37,143 nt of DNA from Bacteroidota bacterium (GTDB lineage Bacteria; Bacteroidota; Bacteroidia; Bacteroidales; VadinHA17), in contig DRPN01000160.1 in NCBI GenBank assembly GCA_011374625.1, positions 1 through 37,143 of the forward strand. The letters are read 5' to 3'. Shown one piece after another: positions 18,983 to 26,192 of this stretch. Both the position numbers and the translations under genes were made by a program. The stretch's first letter is position 1, and every line of letters starts with the position of its first letter. The notes beneath the pieces are model-generated. The model was given only the letters and a program-made list of their open reading frames with translations. It had not been told where the DNA came from and did not search any database.

Positions 18983-19876
18983 TCAAAGATGGTAAAACTC
19001 TTTGATTTTATCCCTGATTTTTTCCATCAGCCAGGAGGGTGTTGACGTTGCCCCGCTGATACCTATCCTTTGTGGACTTCCGGACAGAGGCAGTTGGAGT
19101 TCTTCGGGAATACTTACAAAGATGGTATTGGGATTGTTGCTCTTACATACATTATATAGATATTTGCCGTTTGAGCTGTTTTTCCCGCTTACAAAGATTA
19201 CCAGGTCATGATCCCGGGCAAATTGCTCAAGTTCGGTGGCCCGGCTAGATACCTGCGAGCAAATCGTATCGTAGGAAATGAAAGGAGGCGGTTCCCGGTC
19301 ACCGGTTTCCCGGAGCCTTTTCCGGATCTCCTGCTTGAGTTGCTCGTATTCGTGAATATCCCGTGTAGTCTGGGAGTACATGTAAATGGGATAGTGATAG
19401 TTCAGCTTGTCAAGATCTTCCCAACTGTTGATAACGACCGCTGTATTTCCGGTCTGTCCGATGAGGCCGATCACCTCGGCATGACCTTGTTTTCCGAAGA
19501 TGACGATCTGACCTTTTTCCTTAATGATTTCTTCATAACAGGTGCGGATCTTGTTTTGCAGATGGGCTACAATGGGGCAGGTGGCATCGATCAGGCTTAT
19601 GTTGTTTTCCCGGGCAATGCGGTAAGTTTCCGGAGGCTCTCCATGGGCGCGGATGAGAACGCGTGTGTTTTTTAGTTTTTTATACGTGTCATGATCGATG
19701 GTAAGGAGTCCCAGCTTTTCCAGGCGTCTGATCTCCATTTCATTATGTACAATCTGTCCGAGACAATATACTTTGTTTCCTGCCTTGAGTTCTTTTTCAG
19801 CAATTTTGATAGCATTTTCCACGCCAAAACAAAATCCTGCCCGTCTGTCCAGATCAATCTGCATTTTCTTTATCAT
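18983..19876 (-). CDS. ispH: 4-hydroxy-3-methylbut-2-enyl diphosphate reductase
   Basis: A 297-residue iron-sulphur enzyme, the last step of the MEP pathway, making IPP and DMAPP from HMBPP. The three cluster cysteines are visible in GFCFGV (about residue 16), DATCPIV (about 100) and TICSQVSSR (about 210). The frame opens at 19876, overlapping the end of cmk by 23 bases. An in-frame ATG at 19864 (MQIDLDRRAGFCFG) leaves an 11-base overlap and may be the true start. The overlap implies translational coupling with cmk. The product feeds isoprenoid and menaquinone synthesis. Confidence 0.96.
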   Translation of the reverse strand: MIKKMQIDLDRRAGFCFGVENAIKIAEKELKAGNKVYCLGQIVHNEMEIRRLEKLGLLTIDHDTYKKLKNTRVLIRAHGEPPETYRIARENNISLIDATCPIVAHLQNKIRTCYEEIIKEKGQIVIFGKQGHAEVIGLIGQTGNTAVVINSWEDLDKLNYHYPIYMYSQTTRDIHEYEQLKQEIRKRLRETGDREPPPFISYDTICSQVSSRATELEQFARDHDLVIFVSGKNSSNGKYLYNVCKSNNPNTIFVSIPEELQLPLSGSPQRIGISGATSTPSWLMEKIRDKIKEFYHL

Positions 19877-20573
19877 TTTGTTCTGCCAGTTTTTTACGGA
19901 TAATTCCTTTTATCCAATTCATTTGTTCCTCAACGGTCATTTTTGAGTTGTTCAGTACCAGGGCATCTTTTGCCTGCCGTAGTGGACTTACTTCACGTTC
20001 CGAGTCTATCCGGTCCCGTTCTATCACATTCTTCAGAACCTCTTCATATGTACTGTGTTCTTTCTTCTCCAACATCTCCTTGTATCTGCGCATGGCTCTT
20101 ACCTGCGGAGAGGCAGTCATAAAAATCTTAATATCAGCATGTGGGAAAACAACGGTTCCTATGTCCCTGCCCTCCATCACGACACCCTTGCGGCCTGCCA
20201 GTCTTCGTTGCAGATTTACCAGGTGTTCTCGAACTTGCGGGATCTTACTTACCTCGCTGACATGGTTGGAGACCTCAATACTGCGAATCTCTTTTTCAAC
20301 ATTTTTACCGTTGAGCCAGGTCTCTGTATTACCTGTGCGGGGATTTTTTTTGAATACTATGGTAATTTCCGGCAACAGGGATATCAGCTTTCCGGCATCC
20401 AGTTTTCCGTTTTTATATAAACCGTTTTGTAGGGCAAAGAGTGTGACAGCCCGGTACATTGCTCCGCTGTCGATGTGAATGTAATGAAGCCAGTGGGCAA
20501 TGGCTTTGGCAAAGGTGCTTTTGCCGCAGGAGGAATACCCGTCGATAGCGATGATCAAAGGTTTGTTTGTCAT
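19854..20573 (-). CDS. cmk: Cytidylate kinase
   Basis: A 239-residue nucleoside monophosphate kinase converting CMP and dCMP to diphosphates. I chose the ATG at 20573 (MTNKPLIIAIDGYSSCGKST), which puts the P-loop at residues 12-20. The frame stays open back to 20702, but those extra residues would overlap the 3' end of porQ and resemble no CMP kinase. GRDIGTVVFPHADIKIFMTA and the DSxRxVSPL-like segment (DSEREVSPLRQAKDA) support the family. It lies 37 bp after porQ and overlaps ispH at its end. Confidence 0.95.
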   Translation of the reverse strand: MTNKPLIIAIDGYSSCGKSTFAKAIAHWLHYIHIDSGAMYRAVTLFALQNGLYKNGKLDAGKLISLLPEITIVFKKNPRTGNTETWLNGKNVEKEIRSIEVSNHVSEVSKIPQVREHLVNLQRRLAGRKGVVMEGRDIGTVVFPHADIKIFMTASPQVRAMRRYKEMLEKKEHSTYEEVLKNVIERDRIDSEREVSPLRQAKDALVLNNSKMTVEEQMNWIKGIIRKKLAEQNDKENAD

Positions 20574-20610
20574 GCCTGAACCGTAAAATGAGGGGGTAAA
20601 GATACCAAAA

Positions 20611-21684
20611 TTATAATTTCTTTCCGGAGAATAGGTTACCCATGTTGAGGGATACGGAAAAATGATTGGATGCTCCGGCCAGATGGTAGGAAGCCCGGCC
20701 ATAGCTGATGCTGAAACGGGTCAGCCGCAGCTCAAATCCCCAGGAAAAACCGACCATGCCAATACGGGCAGGCACCTGCAGCTCTTTCCTTCGTTGGTAA
20801 TTATAACCCAGACTGAAAGTAAAACTTTTAAAAGGAAGAAATTCTATGCCAAGGAGGGTATGGCGAAAAGCATTTTCGGTGAAACGACCGAAACCTGTAT
20901 ATCCAGTGGTGCTATTGCCCGTTGTTGTGGAGGGGTTTTCCGGATCTTCAGGATAAGGATACAGCAGATCGGGTTTTTGAAGTTGCTGAAAGGTGAATAT
21001 AAACCGGAAGGGAGCATGGGCAAGTTTCTGTGAAAGGCCGGCCATGATCTCGAAAGGTATGGGTTCGTGATGTCCTTTTACATAGGGATCGATCTGGAAT
21101 CCTATATTACGTAACAGGACAGATGCTGTAAATAAGTTATCATGGTTGTGCCAGGAGGCCCCTGCATCCATGGCTATCCCGAAAGACTGGTATCTTTCCA
21201 GCACGGAGAGAAGAGGTTTGAGAGTTACTCCTATCGTAAAAAGAGAGTCGAAAATGCGGGCATAGGAAGCCTGGAAAATATATTCAGCAGCCGTAAAACG
21301 GCCTGTAATCTGTCCGGTCTCATCGGCGGCGATGAAAGAACCATAGTTGATGTAACGAAGACCTGCAGAGAAATATCCAGGTAAAGATGTCTTAAAAGCA
21401 TAGCCAACGCTTCCGAAATTGATGTCGCAGAAATAATTAACATAGTTAAGCACGAGGGTGTTGTTGGTATTCTCTCCCAACAATGACGGGTTGGAAAGGC
21501 CGAAATTCAGGTTTTCTACAGGCATGGATGCTACCTTGCCACCCAGCGCTGCTTCCCGGCTGCTGTAAGGAAGATCCAGAAAACGATAGGTGCGGGTACC
21601 TCCGGTCTGGGCCGTAAGGGAGGTGTTCCAGGAAAAAAATACCGGAGCCAAAAACAACAGGTATGAAAAAATCTTTTTGATCAC
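20611..21684 (-). CDS. porQ: Type IX secretion system protein PorQ
   Basis: A 357-residue outer-membrane beta-barrel protein of the PorV/PorQ kind. In Porphyromonas gingivalis PorQ works with PorZ, PorU and PorV in the complex that processes type IX cargo and attaches it to the surface. A signal peptide is visible (KKIFSYLLFLAPVFFSWNTSLTAQ, in two parts, residues 3-26). The mature start has RTYRFLDLPYSSREAALGGK, a typical PorQ feature, followed by alternating aromatic strands. It leads the porQ-cmk-ispH-pfkA-priA operon. No other T9SS gene or C-terminal sorting domain is in this window. Confidence 0.88.
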   Translation of the reverse strand: MIKKIFSYLLFLAPVFFSWNTSLTAQTGGTRTYRFLDLPYSSREAALGGKVASMPVENLNFGLSNPSLLGENTNNTLVLNYVNYFCDINFGSVGYAFKTSLPGYFSAGLRYINYGSFIAADETGQITGRFTAAEYIFQASYARIFDSLFTIGVTLKPLLSVLERYQSFGIAMDAGASWHNHDNLFTASVLLRNIGFQIDPYVKGHHEPIPFEIMAGLSQKLAHAPFRFIFTFQQLQKPDLLYPYPEDPENPSTTTGNSTTGYTGFGRFTENAFRHTLLGIEFLPFKSFTFSLGYNYQRRKELQVPARIGMVGFSWGFELRLTRFSISYGRASYHLAGASNHFSVSLNMGNLFSGKKL

Positions 21685-21882
21685 CCGGAATGGTTTCGTT
21701 TGTAAGAGAGCAACGTATAATTGCGGTTAAAAGTATATATTTCCCAAGATTATGGCAAGAGGAAATTGCCTCAGGGGTGCTAAAAGCATCCATTGCTTTG
21801 GCATAACGAAACTGGAGGCCGCTGGCCTTAAAACTTGCAGTTGATTCCATTTATCTTTTTTTTCCTTCCACGATGATTTTTT

Positions 21883-21890
21883 TACATTTG
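21883..21890 (+). promoter_or_regulatory. -7 element for the flavoprotein gene
   Basis: TACATTTG matches the TAnnTTTG consensus and ends 19 bp before the ATG at 21910. The expected -33 position (21860-21863) is TTTT, so only half of the promoter is strong. Confidence 0.6.
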
Positions 21891-21909
21891 CCTTTCTAAC
21901 CGTGTTCTG

Positions 21910-22938
21910 ATGAAAAAATATGATGTCATAATCGTTGGAGCTGGTCCGGCCGGATTACACTGTGCTGCTAAGCTTTCAGGACACGGACTGGAGGTGCTGG
22001 TACTGGAAAAAAAGAAAGCGTTTGGAGAGAAGGTATGTGCCGGAGGACTTACCCGAAAGGACCTGGCATTGCTGGAAGTGCCGGAAAATCTTTTTGAAAG
22101 GAAAGTATATGTAAGCCTGCTGGTTTCTTCCTTATTCAGGAATTATTCCCGTTTTCAAATGCCTGTACTCTATACGGTGGACCGGAGAAAACTGGGGGAA
22201 TGGATGGCTGAAGAGGTACGTAGTAAAGGTATTGAGGTTCGAACGGGAAGCAGAGTGAGCAGGGTTGAAAAAGACCGTATCTATACCGAAAAGGGAGAAG
22301 AAATAGGATATCGCTATCTTGTAGGAGCGGATGGGATAAATTCAGTGGTTCGTCGTTATCTTAGGTTGCCTGCCGAGAAAAAGATTTTTACCTTTCAGTA
22401 CCGGATCCCCTGGAAGGGGGAAAACCGTTTTGAAATCCACATGGATTCAAGGTATTTTCACTCGTGGTATGCCTGGGTCTTTCCGCATGATCGTTATCTT
22501 GTGATTGGCACAGGCGGGGATACCCGGTATATATCGCCGGCAAAGATGAAAAAACGTTTTTTCAAATGGGCGGAAAAACAGGGTTTTGATCTGAATAAGG
22601 CAACCTATGAAAGTTTTCCGATCAGCTATGACTATCGGGGATGGGATTTTGATCCGGTGTTCCTGACCGGCGAAGCCGCAGGACTGGCCTCGGGACTTAC
22701 GGGCGAAGGAATTTACCAGGCGTTAGTATCGGGAGAGGCGGCGGCAGCCAGAATCCTTGGCAACAAAGAGCCCTTGCCGGCCATGGAAAGAATGCTCCGC
22801 TACAACCGTATTCAGAATAATTTCCTGCGTATCATGATAAAAAGCGGACTTGTCAGAAATCTTATTTTCAACTTCATCCTTTTTCTGCTCAAGATCAATA
22901 CTCGTCTGAACAGAAGGGTAACAAAAGGTTTTTCTTGA
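21910..22938 (+). CDS. Geranylgeranyl-reductase-family FAD oxidoreductase
   Basis: A 342-residue flavoprotein related to geranylgeranyl reductases and other para-hydroxybenzoate-hydroxylase-fold enzymes. The FAD dinucleotide site GAGPAG is at about residues 10-15, KVCAGGLT at about 41-48, the second FAD motif LVGADGINSVVRR at about 140-152, and the third FLTGEAAGLASGLTGEGI at about 256-273. There is no signal peptide. A hydrophobic stretch near the C-terminus (about 315-330) could touch the membrane. Family members reduce prenyl double bonds in quinones, chlorophyll or lipids; the substrate cannot be told here. It stands alone, divergent from porQ. Confidence 0.8.
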   Translation: MKKYDVIIVGAGPAGLHCAAKLSGHGLEVLVLEKKKAFGEKVCAGGLTRKDLALLEVPENLFERKVYVSLLVSSLFRNYSRFQMPVLYTVDRRKLGEWMAEEVRSKGIEVRTGSRVSRVEKDRIYTEKGEEIGYRYLVGADGINSVVRRYLRLPAEKKIFTFQYRIPWKGENRFEIHMDSRYFHSWYAWVFPHDRYLVIGTGGDTRYISPAKMKKRFFKWAEKQGFDLNKATYESFPISYDYRGWDFDPVFLTGEAAGLASGLTGEGIYQALVSGEAAAARILGNKEPLPAMERMLRYNRIQNNFLRIMIKSGLVRNLIFNFILFLLKINTRLNRRVTKGFS

Positions 22939-22997
22939 CAAGTAACAATTTCGGCAGAAAAGTCGGAGGCCTTGAATTTATAAAAGAAAACAATAAA

Positions 22998-23087
22998 ATG
23001 ATATTAAACCCGGAAGTGCTCAAACTGGCACAAAAGGTTTGCAATTATCACCATCTACCCCGAAAGACCGGGGAAAAACGTGTATGA
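22998..23087 (+). CDS. Possible 29-residue small ORF
   Basis: An open frame of 29 codons starting MILNPEVLKLAQKVCNYHHL and ending in a basic tail (RKTGEKRV). I do not recognise it. The N-terminal half could form an amphipathic helix. No convincing promoter or Shine-Dalgarno sequence is seen. A short hairpin (CCCCG at 23058-23062, CGGGG at 23069-23073) lies within it. It could be a real small peptide, the decayed 5' end of a longer gene, or chance in the 195-bp gap between two convergent genes. Confidence 0.25.
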   Translation: MILNPEVLKLAQKVCNYHHLPRKTGEKRV

Positions 23088-23133
23088 AAGATCTTGTTGT
23101 AGGGAATATAAGTATAGGTGAGAAAAAGGGGGG

Positions 23134-23763
23134 TTATTTTTTTGGTACAAAATTATGTAAATATTTTGCTACGTCAGTATGTCCGTTCTTCCGGGCGAAA
23201 GATTCGGCATCGTCTCCGTCTTTTTCCCTGATCAAGGGATTGGCGCCATAAGCCAGCAATACCTTTACCACTTCCAGTTGTCCTTCAGCTGCGGCAAACA
23301 TCAGAGCGGTCCATCCGTCTCCTTTGGCAACAATATCCGGATCGGCCTTATGATCCAACAACACTTTCACGGTTTCGGGGAATGGCCCTGAAGCAGCATA
23401 GATAAGTGCAGATTGTCCCATATCGTCGAGGACATTAACTGTAGCTCTCTTTTCCAGCAAGTATTTTACAATATCGGTATGTCCGTTATAGGCTGCCAAC
23501 ATTAGGGCGGTACGTCCTTGCACACCAGCGGTGTTTACGTCCATGCCATTCCGGACTATCTGTTTTACCTTGTTGAGGTCTCCGTTCATGGCGGCATCCA
23601 AAAATGTTTCGACAATATCCATATTGTTTTCCTGTATGGCTGTCGGAATGTTTTTTTCTCCTGATTGTTTTTCCCTTTTGTTTTTGCAGTTATATGCTGC
23701 AGTAATTATCAGGATGAGGCTGAAAGAAAATACAAGGTGACGGATTTTTTGTGATTTTTTCAT
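23134..23763 (-). CDS. Ankyrin-repeat probable lipoprotein
   Basis: A 209-residue exported protein. A basic, hydrophobic N-terminus (residues 1-25) ends at AAYNC, a lipobox-like site with N rather than G, A or S before the cysteine, so lipidation at C26 is likely but not certain. Four or five ankyrin repeats follow from about residue 48, for example GRTALMLAAYNGHTDIVKYL and GWTALMFAAAEGQLEVVKVL. Ankyrin repeats mediate protein binding; the partner is unknown. The protein would face the periplasm or outer membrane. A -7 promoter element lies just upstream. The AI-2E-family gene upstream on the same strand ends 37 bp before it. Confidence 0.82.
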   Translation of the reverse strand: MKKSQKIRHLVFSFSLILIITAAYNCKNKREKQSGEKNIPTAIQENNMDIVETFLDAAMNGDLNKVKQIVRNGMDVNTAGVQGRTALMLAAYNGHTDIVKYLLEKRATVNVLDDMGQSALIYAASGPFPETVKVLLDHKADPDIVAKGDGWTALMFAAAEGQLEVVKVLLAYGANPLIREKDGDDAESFARKNGHTDVAKYLHNFVPKK

Positions 23764-23779
23764 TATAATAATTTTTTTA

Positions 23780-23787
23780 CAAAAATA
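23780..23787 (-). promoter_or_regulatory. -7 element for the ankyrin gene
   Basis: On the minus strand the sequence reads TATTTTTG, matching TAnnTTTG, 16 bp before the ATG at 23763. The -33 position is not a good match. It would let the ankyrin gene be transcribed separately from the transporter upstream. Confidence 0.5.
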
Positions 23788-23800
23788 TGTATTTTTTAAG

Positions 23801-24862
23801 TTATGAGTTACTTAATTGTTGTCTTTTTATGGATCGTAATTCGATACCATTGCCCAGGATGATGGATATCCATCGTGTTTCGGGTTGGGAATGCAGAATG
23901 ATTTTGATAACAAGTGTGATGGGTATAGAGAGGAACATCCCGACAGGACCAAGGATCCAGCCCCAGAAAATCAGCGAAAGGAAAACAATCAACACAGATA
24001 AGCCCAATCCTCTTCCCATGACACGGGGTTCGATAACACTACCGATCAAAAAGTTTATAGCCACATACAGGAGAGTGACAGCAATGGATTCTGGCAGACC
24101 GAATTGTACAAGGGTGAGAATGATAGGAGGGATAGCAGCGATCAGTGAGCCAATGCTGGGGATATAATTGAGCATAAAGGCAACGACACCCCACAGAAGT
24201 GCATAGTCAATGCCGGCAATGGCCAGGGCTCCTCCGAGAATGATCCCTGTGGAAGCGGAGGTAATGGATTTGATGAGCATGTAGTGATTTAATTGCTCGT
24301 TTATCTCATGGATATACTTTAATTTCTTTTCATCTCTGGCGATAAATTTTAGTTTGGCATTGAATATATTGGATTCGATAAAGATGAAAACAATCGTCAA
24401 TAAGATCAGCAAACCGTTGGAGAGAATATCACTAAAACTCTTCAGGGCAATGCCCACGAATCCCATGATCTTTGCGGGATCAAAGAAGTTATTCAATTGT
24501 TGCTGATCAATATGCATCCCGAATTTTTGGGATAACATGATGAGCTGATCCCTGTAGATGATGAGTTTTTCATTATAAAAAGGAATCCTGTCAGAAAAGT
24601 TCTGGACTGAAACAGTGATCATAGTGACCAGCAGACCGATAAAAACAAGAATAAACAAAAGAATAACGGCAAGAGACAGCCATCCGGGCACTCCCTTTTT
24701 TTGTAATGCATTGGCGAAAGGTTTGAATATAATAACAATGAAGAGGGCCATCAGAAAAGGAACGATGATGTTGGATGCTACTTTAATTCCTGCAAGGACA
24801 ATGACCAAAGAGGCCAGAATCCACAAGACAGATGACGTTTTTTGTTTGTTTATTGTTTTCAT
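23801..24862 (-). CDS. AI-2E family transporter, copy 1
   Basis: A 353-residue polytopic inner-membrane protein of the AI-2E/PerM/TqsA family. Members have been linked to autoinducer-2 export or cation/proton exchange, so substrate prediction is unsafe. Two N-terminal membrane helices flank IVPFLMALFIVIIFKPF (about 30-46); a soluble central part follows (about 85-150), then a C-terminal cluster of helices with the family signature LNYIPSIGSLIAAIPPIILTL (about 232-252, shown in part) and EPRVMGRGLGLSVLIVFLSL. It closely resembles copy 2 (25129-26157) along its whole length. The 266-bp gap between them suggests separate control. Confidence 0.88.
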   Translation of the reverse strand: MKTINKQKTSSVLWILASLVIVLAGIKVASNIIVPFLMALFIVIIFKPFANALQKKGVPGWLSLAVILLFILVFIGLLVTMITVSVQNFSDRIPFYNEKLIIYRDQLIMLSQKFGMHIDQQQLNNFFDPAKIMGFVGIALKSFSDILSNGLLILLTIVFIFIESNIFNAKLKFIARDEKKLKYIHEINEQLNHYMLIKSITSASTGIILGGALAIAGIDYALLWGVVAFMLNYIPSIGSLIAAIPPIILTLVQFGLPESIAVTLLYVAINFLIGSVIEPRVMGRGLGLSVLIVFLSLIFWGWILGPVGMFLSIPITLVIKIILHSQPETRWISIILGNGIELRSIKRQQLSNS

Positions 24863-25004
24863 GGATGTGTCGGATTAAATGTTATTTTTTAATTGAGCAA
24901 AACGGAAAAAAATCTCTGGATAAAGTTAACCCAACCGGGATGAAATAAAAAATTCCTGTGAGAATGAACCGAGCATAGCAAGCTCATGAACAGTTTTATT
25001 GTGA

Positions 25005-25016
25005 GTAACCGGTTAC
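25005..25016. repeat. 12-bp perfect palindrome
   Basis: GTAACCGGTTAC is a perfect palindrome in the gap between the two AI-2E-family genes. It could be an operator for copy 1, which starts at 24862, but it may be chance. The same gap is otherwise AT-rich and holds no recognised gene. Confidence 0.35.
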
Positions 25017-25128
25017 AGGGGTGAAGAAAAATTTTATTTTTTTCATTATTAATAAAATAAAAAATTTTGAACAGTTGAAAAAAGTCACACCAGCCGTGCC
25101 AAGGTATATTTGTATTTTTATGTTATTT

Positions 25129-26157
25129 TCAGAGTTCACTGATGTCCGATCCGTCTCCCAGTAAAACAGCGATCCAGCGTTTTTGGGGTTGTGCCTGCAT
25201 GATAATCTTAAAAACAAGAGTGATAGGCACTGAGAGCAACATTCCTACCGGTCCGAGTAGCCATCCCCAGAATATCAAAGATAGGAAGACAATCAGCACG
25301 GAAAGTCCCAGCCCTTTACCCATCACCTTTGGTTCGATATAATTCCCGATTACGAAGTTGATAACCAGGAAAATTACCGTGACACCAATGGCTCCGGGAA
25401 TTCCGAACTGAATAAGTGCTAGGATAATGGGTGGAATGGCAGCAATTAGGGAGCCAATGTTGGGAATATAATTCAGTAAAAAAGCAATAAGTCCCCACAA
25501 TATGGCAAAGTCCAGCCGGATCAAAGCCAGTGCTATTCCGATGATGATTCCTGTACCGGCCGAGATGACTGTTTTGATCATCATATAATTGTTTACCTGA
25601 TGGTTAATTTCATGAAAATATCTTAGGGTTTTTTCGTCTTTGGTTATGACTTTTATTTTGTCAGGGAATATGTTGGTTTCTATAAAAATAAAAATTACGG
25701 TCAGCAGGATTAGGATGCTGTTGGAAAGTATGTCACTGAAGTTGGTTAAAGCTCCTGCTACAAAACTCATGATCTTGGCAGGATTCAGAATCGAAGTCAG
25801 TTGGTCTTTTTCGGATATGCCTAATTTTCTTGATAACAGGACTAGTTCATCTCGGTAACTGTTTAGTTTTTCATTATAAAAAGAGAGATTTTCCGAAAAA
25901 CTTTGAACCGATACGGAAATAATTGTAACCACCAAGAACCCGAACAACAAAACGATGATTGAAATGATGGTGAAAGTCAACCAACGGGGAATACCTTTGT
26001 TTATCAATGAATCGGAGAAGGGTTTAAAGATGATCACAATAAACAGGGACAATAAAAAAGGGGTAATGATGGAAGCGGAGATCTTGATGCCGGCAAGGAT
26101 TATAACGATATAAGCTAAAGAATCCAGGCCTATAGTGGATCTTTCAATGTTTTTCAT
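25129..26157 (-). CDS. AI-2E family transporter, copy 2
   Basis: A 342-residue paralogue of copy 1 with the same layout: N-terminal helices around IITPFLLSLFIVIIFKPF, central soluble region, and C-terminal helices with LNYIPNIGSLIAAIPPIILAL-type signature and EPKVMGKGLGLSVLIVFLSL. It begins 35 bp after the stop of the octahaem cytochrome gene, with no promoter visible in the gap, so it may be the last gene of the respiratory transcript. Both proteins end in a short soluble tail (KRWIAVLLGDG here, TRWISIILGNG in copy 1). What they transport is unknown. Confidence 0.88.
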   Translation of the reverse strand: MKNIERSTIGLDSLAYIVIILAGIKISASIITPFLLSLFIVIIFKPFSDSLINKGIPRWLTFTIISIIVLLFGFLVVTIISVSVQSFSENLSFYNEKLNSYRDELVLLSRKLGISEKDQLTSILNPAKIMSFVAGALTNFSDILSNSILILLTVIFIFIETNIFPDKIKVITKDEKTLRYFHEINHQVNNYMMIKTVISAGTGIIIGIALALIRLDFAILWGLIAFLLNYIPNIGSLIAAIPPIILALIQFGIPGAIGVTVIFLVINFVIGNYIEPKVMGKGLGLSVLIVFLSLIFWGWLLGPVGMLLSVPITLVFKIIMQAQPQKRWIAVLLGDGSDISEL

Positions 26158-26192
26158 AAGAATGTATTTTTAATTACACTACATTTGGATAG

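Noticed and set aside
21446-21850. Minus-strand open frame spanning the porQ start and upstream gap
   Set aside because: It overlaps the porQ signal peptide in another frame, and its sequence shows no family features. The upstream part is better read as the porQ promoter region.
23058-23073. CCCCG/CGGGG hairpin as a terminator
   Set aside because: The stem is only 5 bp and no T-run follows on either strand.
25105-25112. Plus-strand TATATTTG between the AI-2E genes
   Set aside because: It points toward the 3' end of a minus-strand gene, has no -33 element, and no plus-strand gene follows it.
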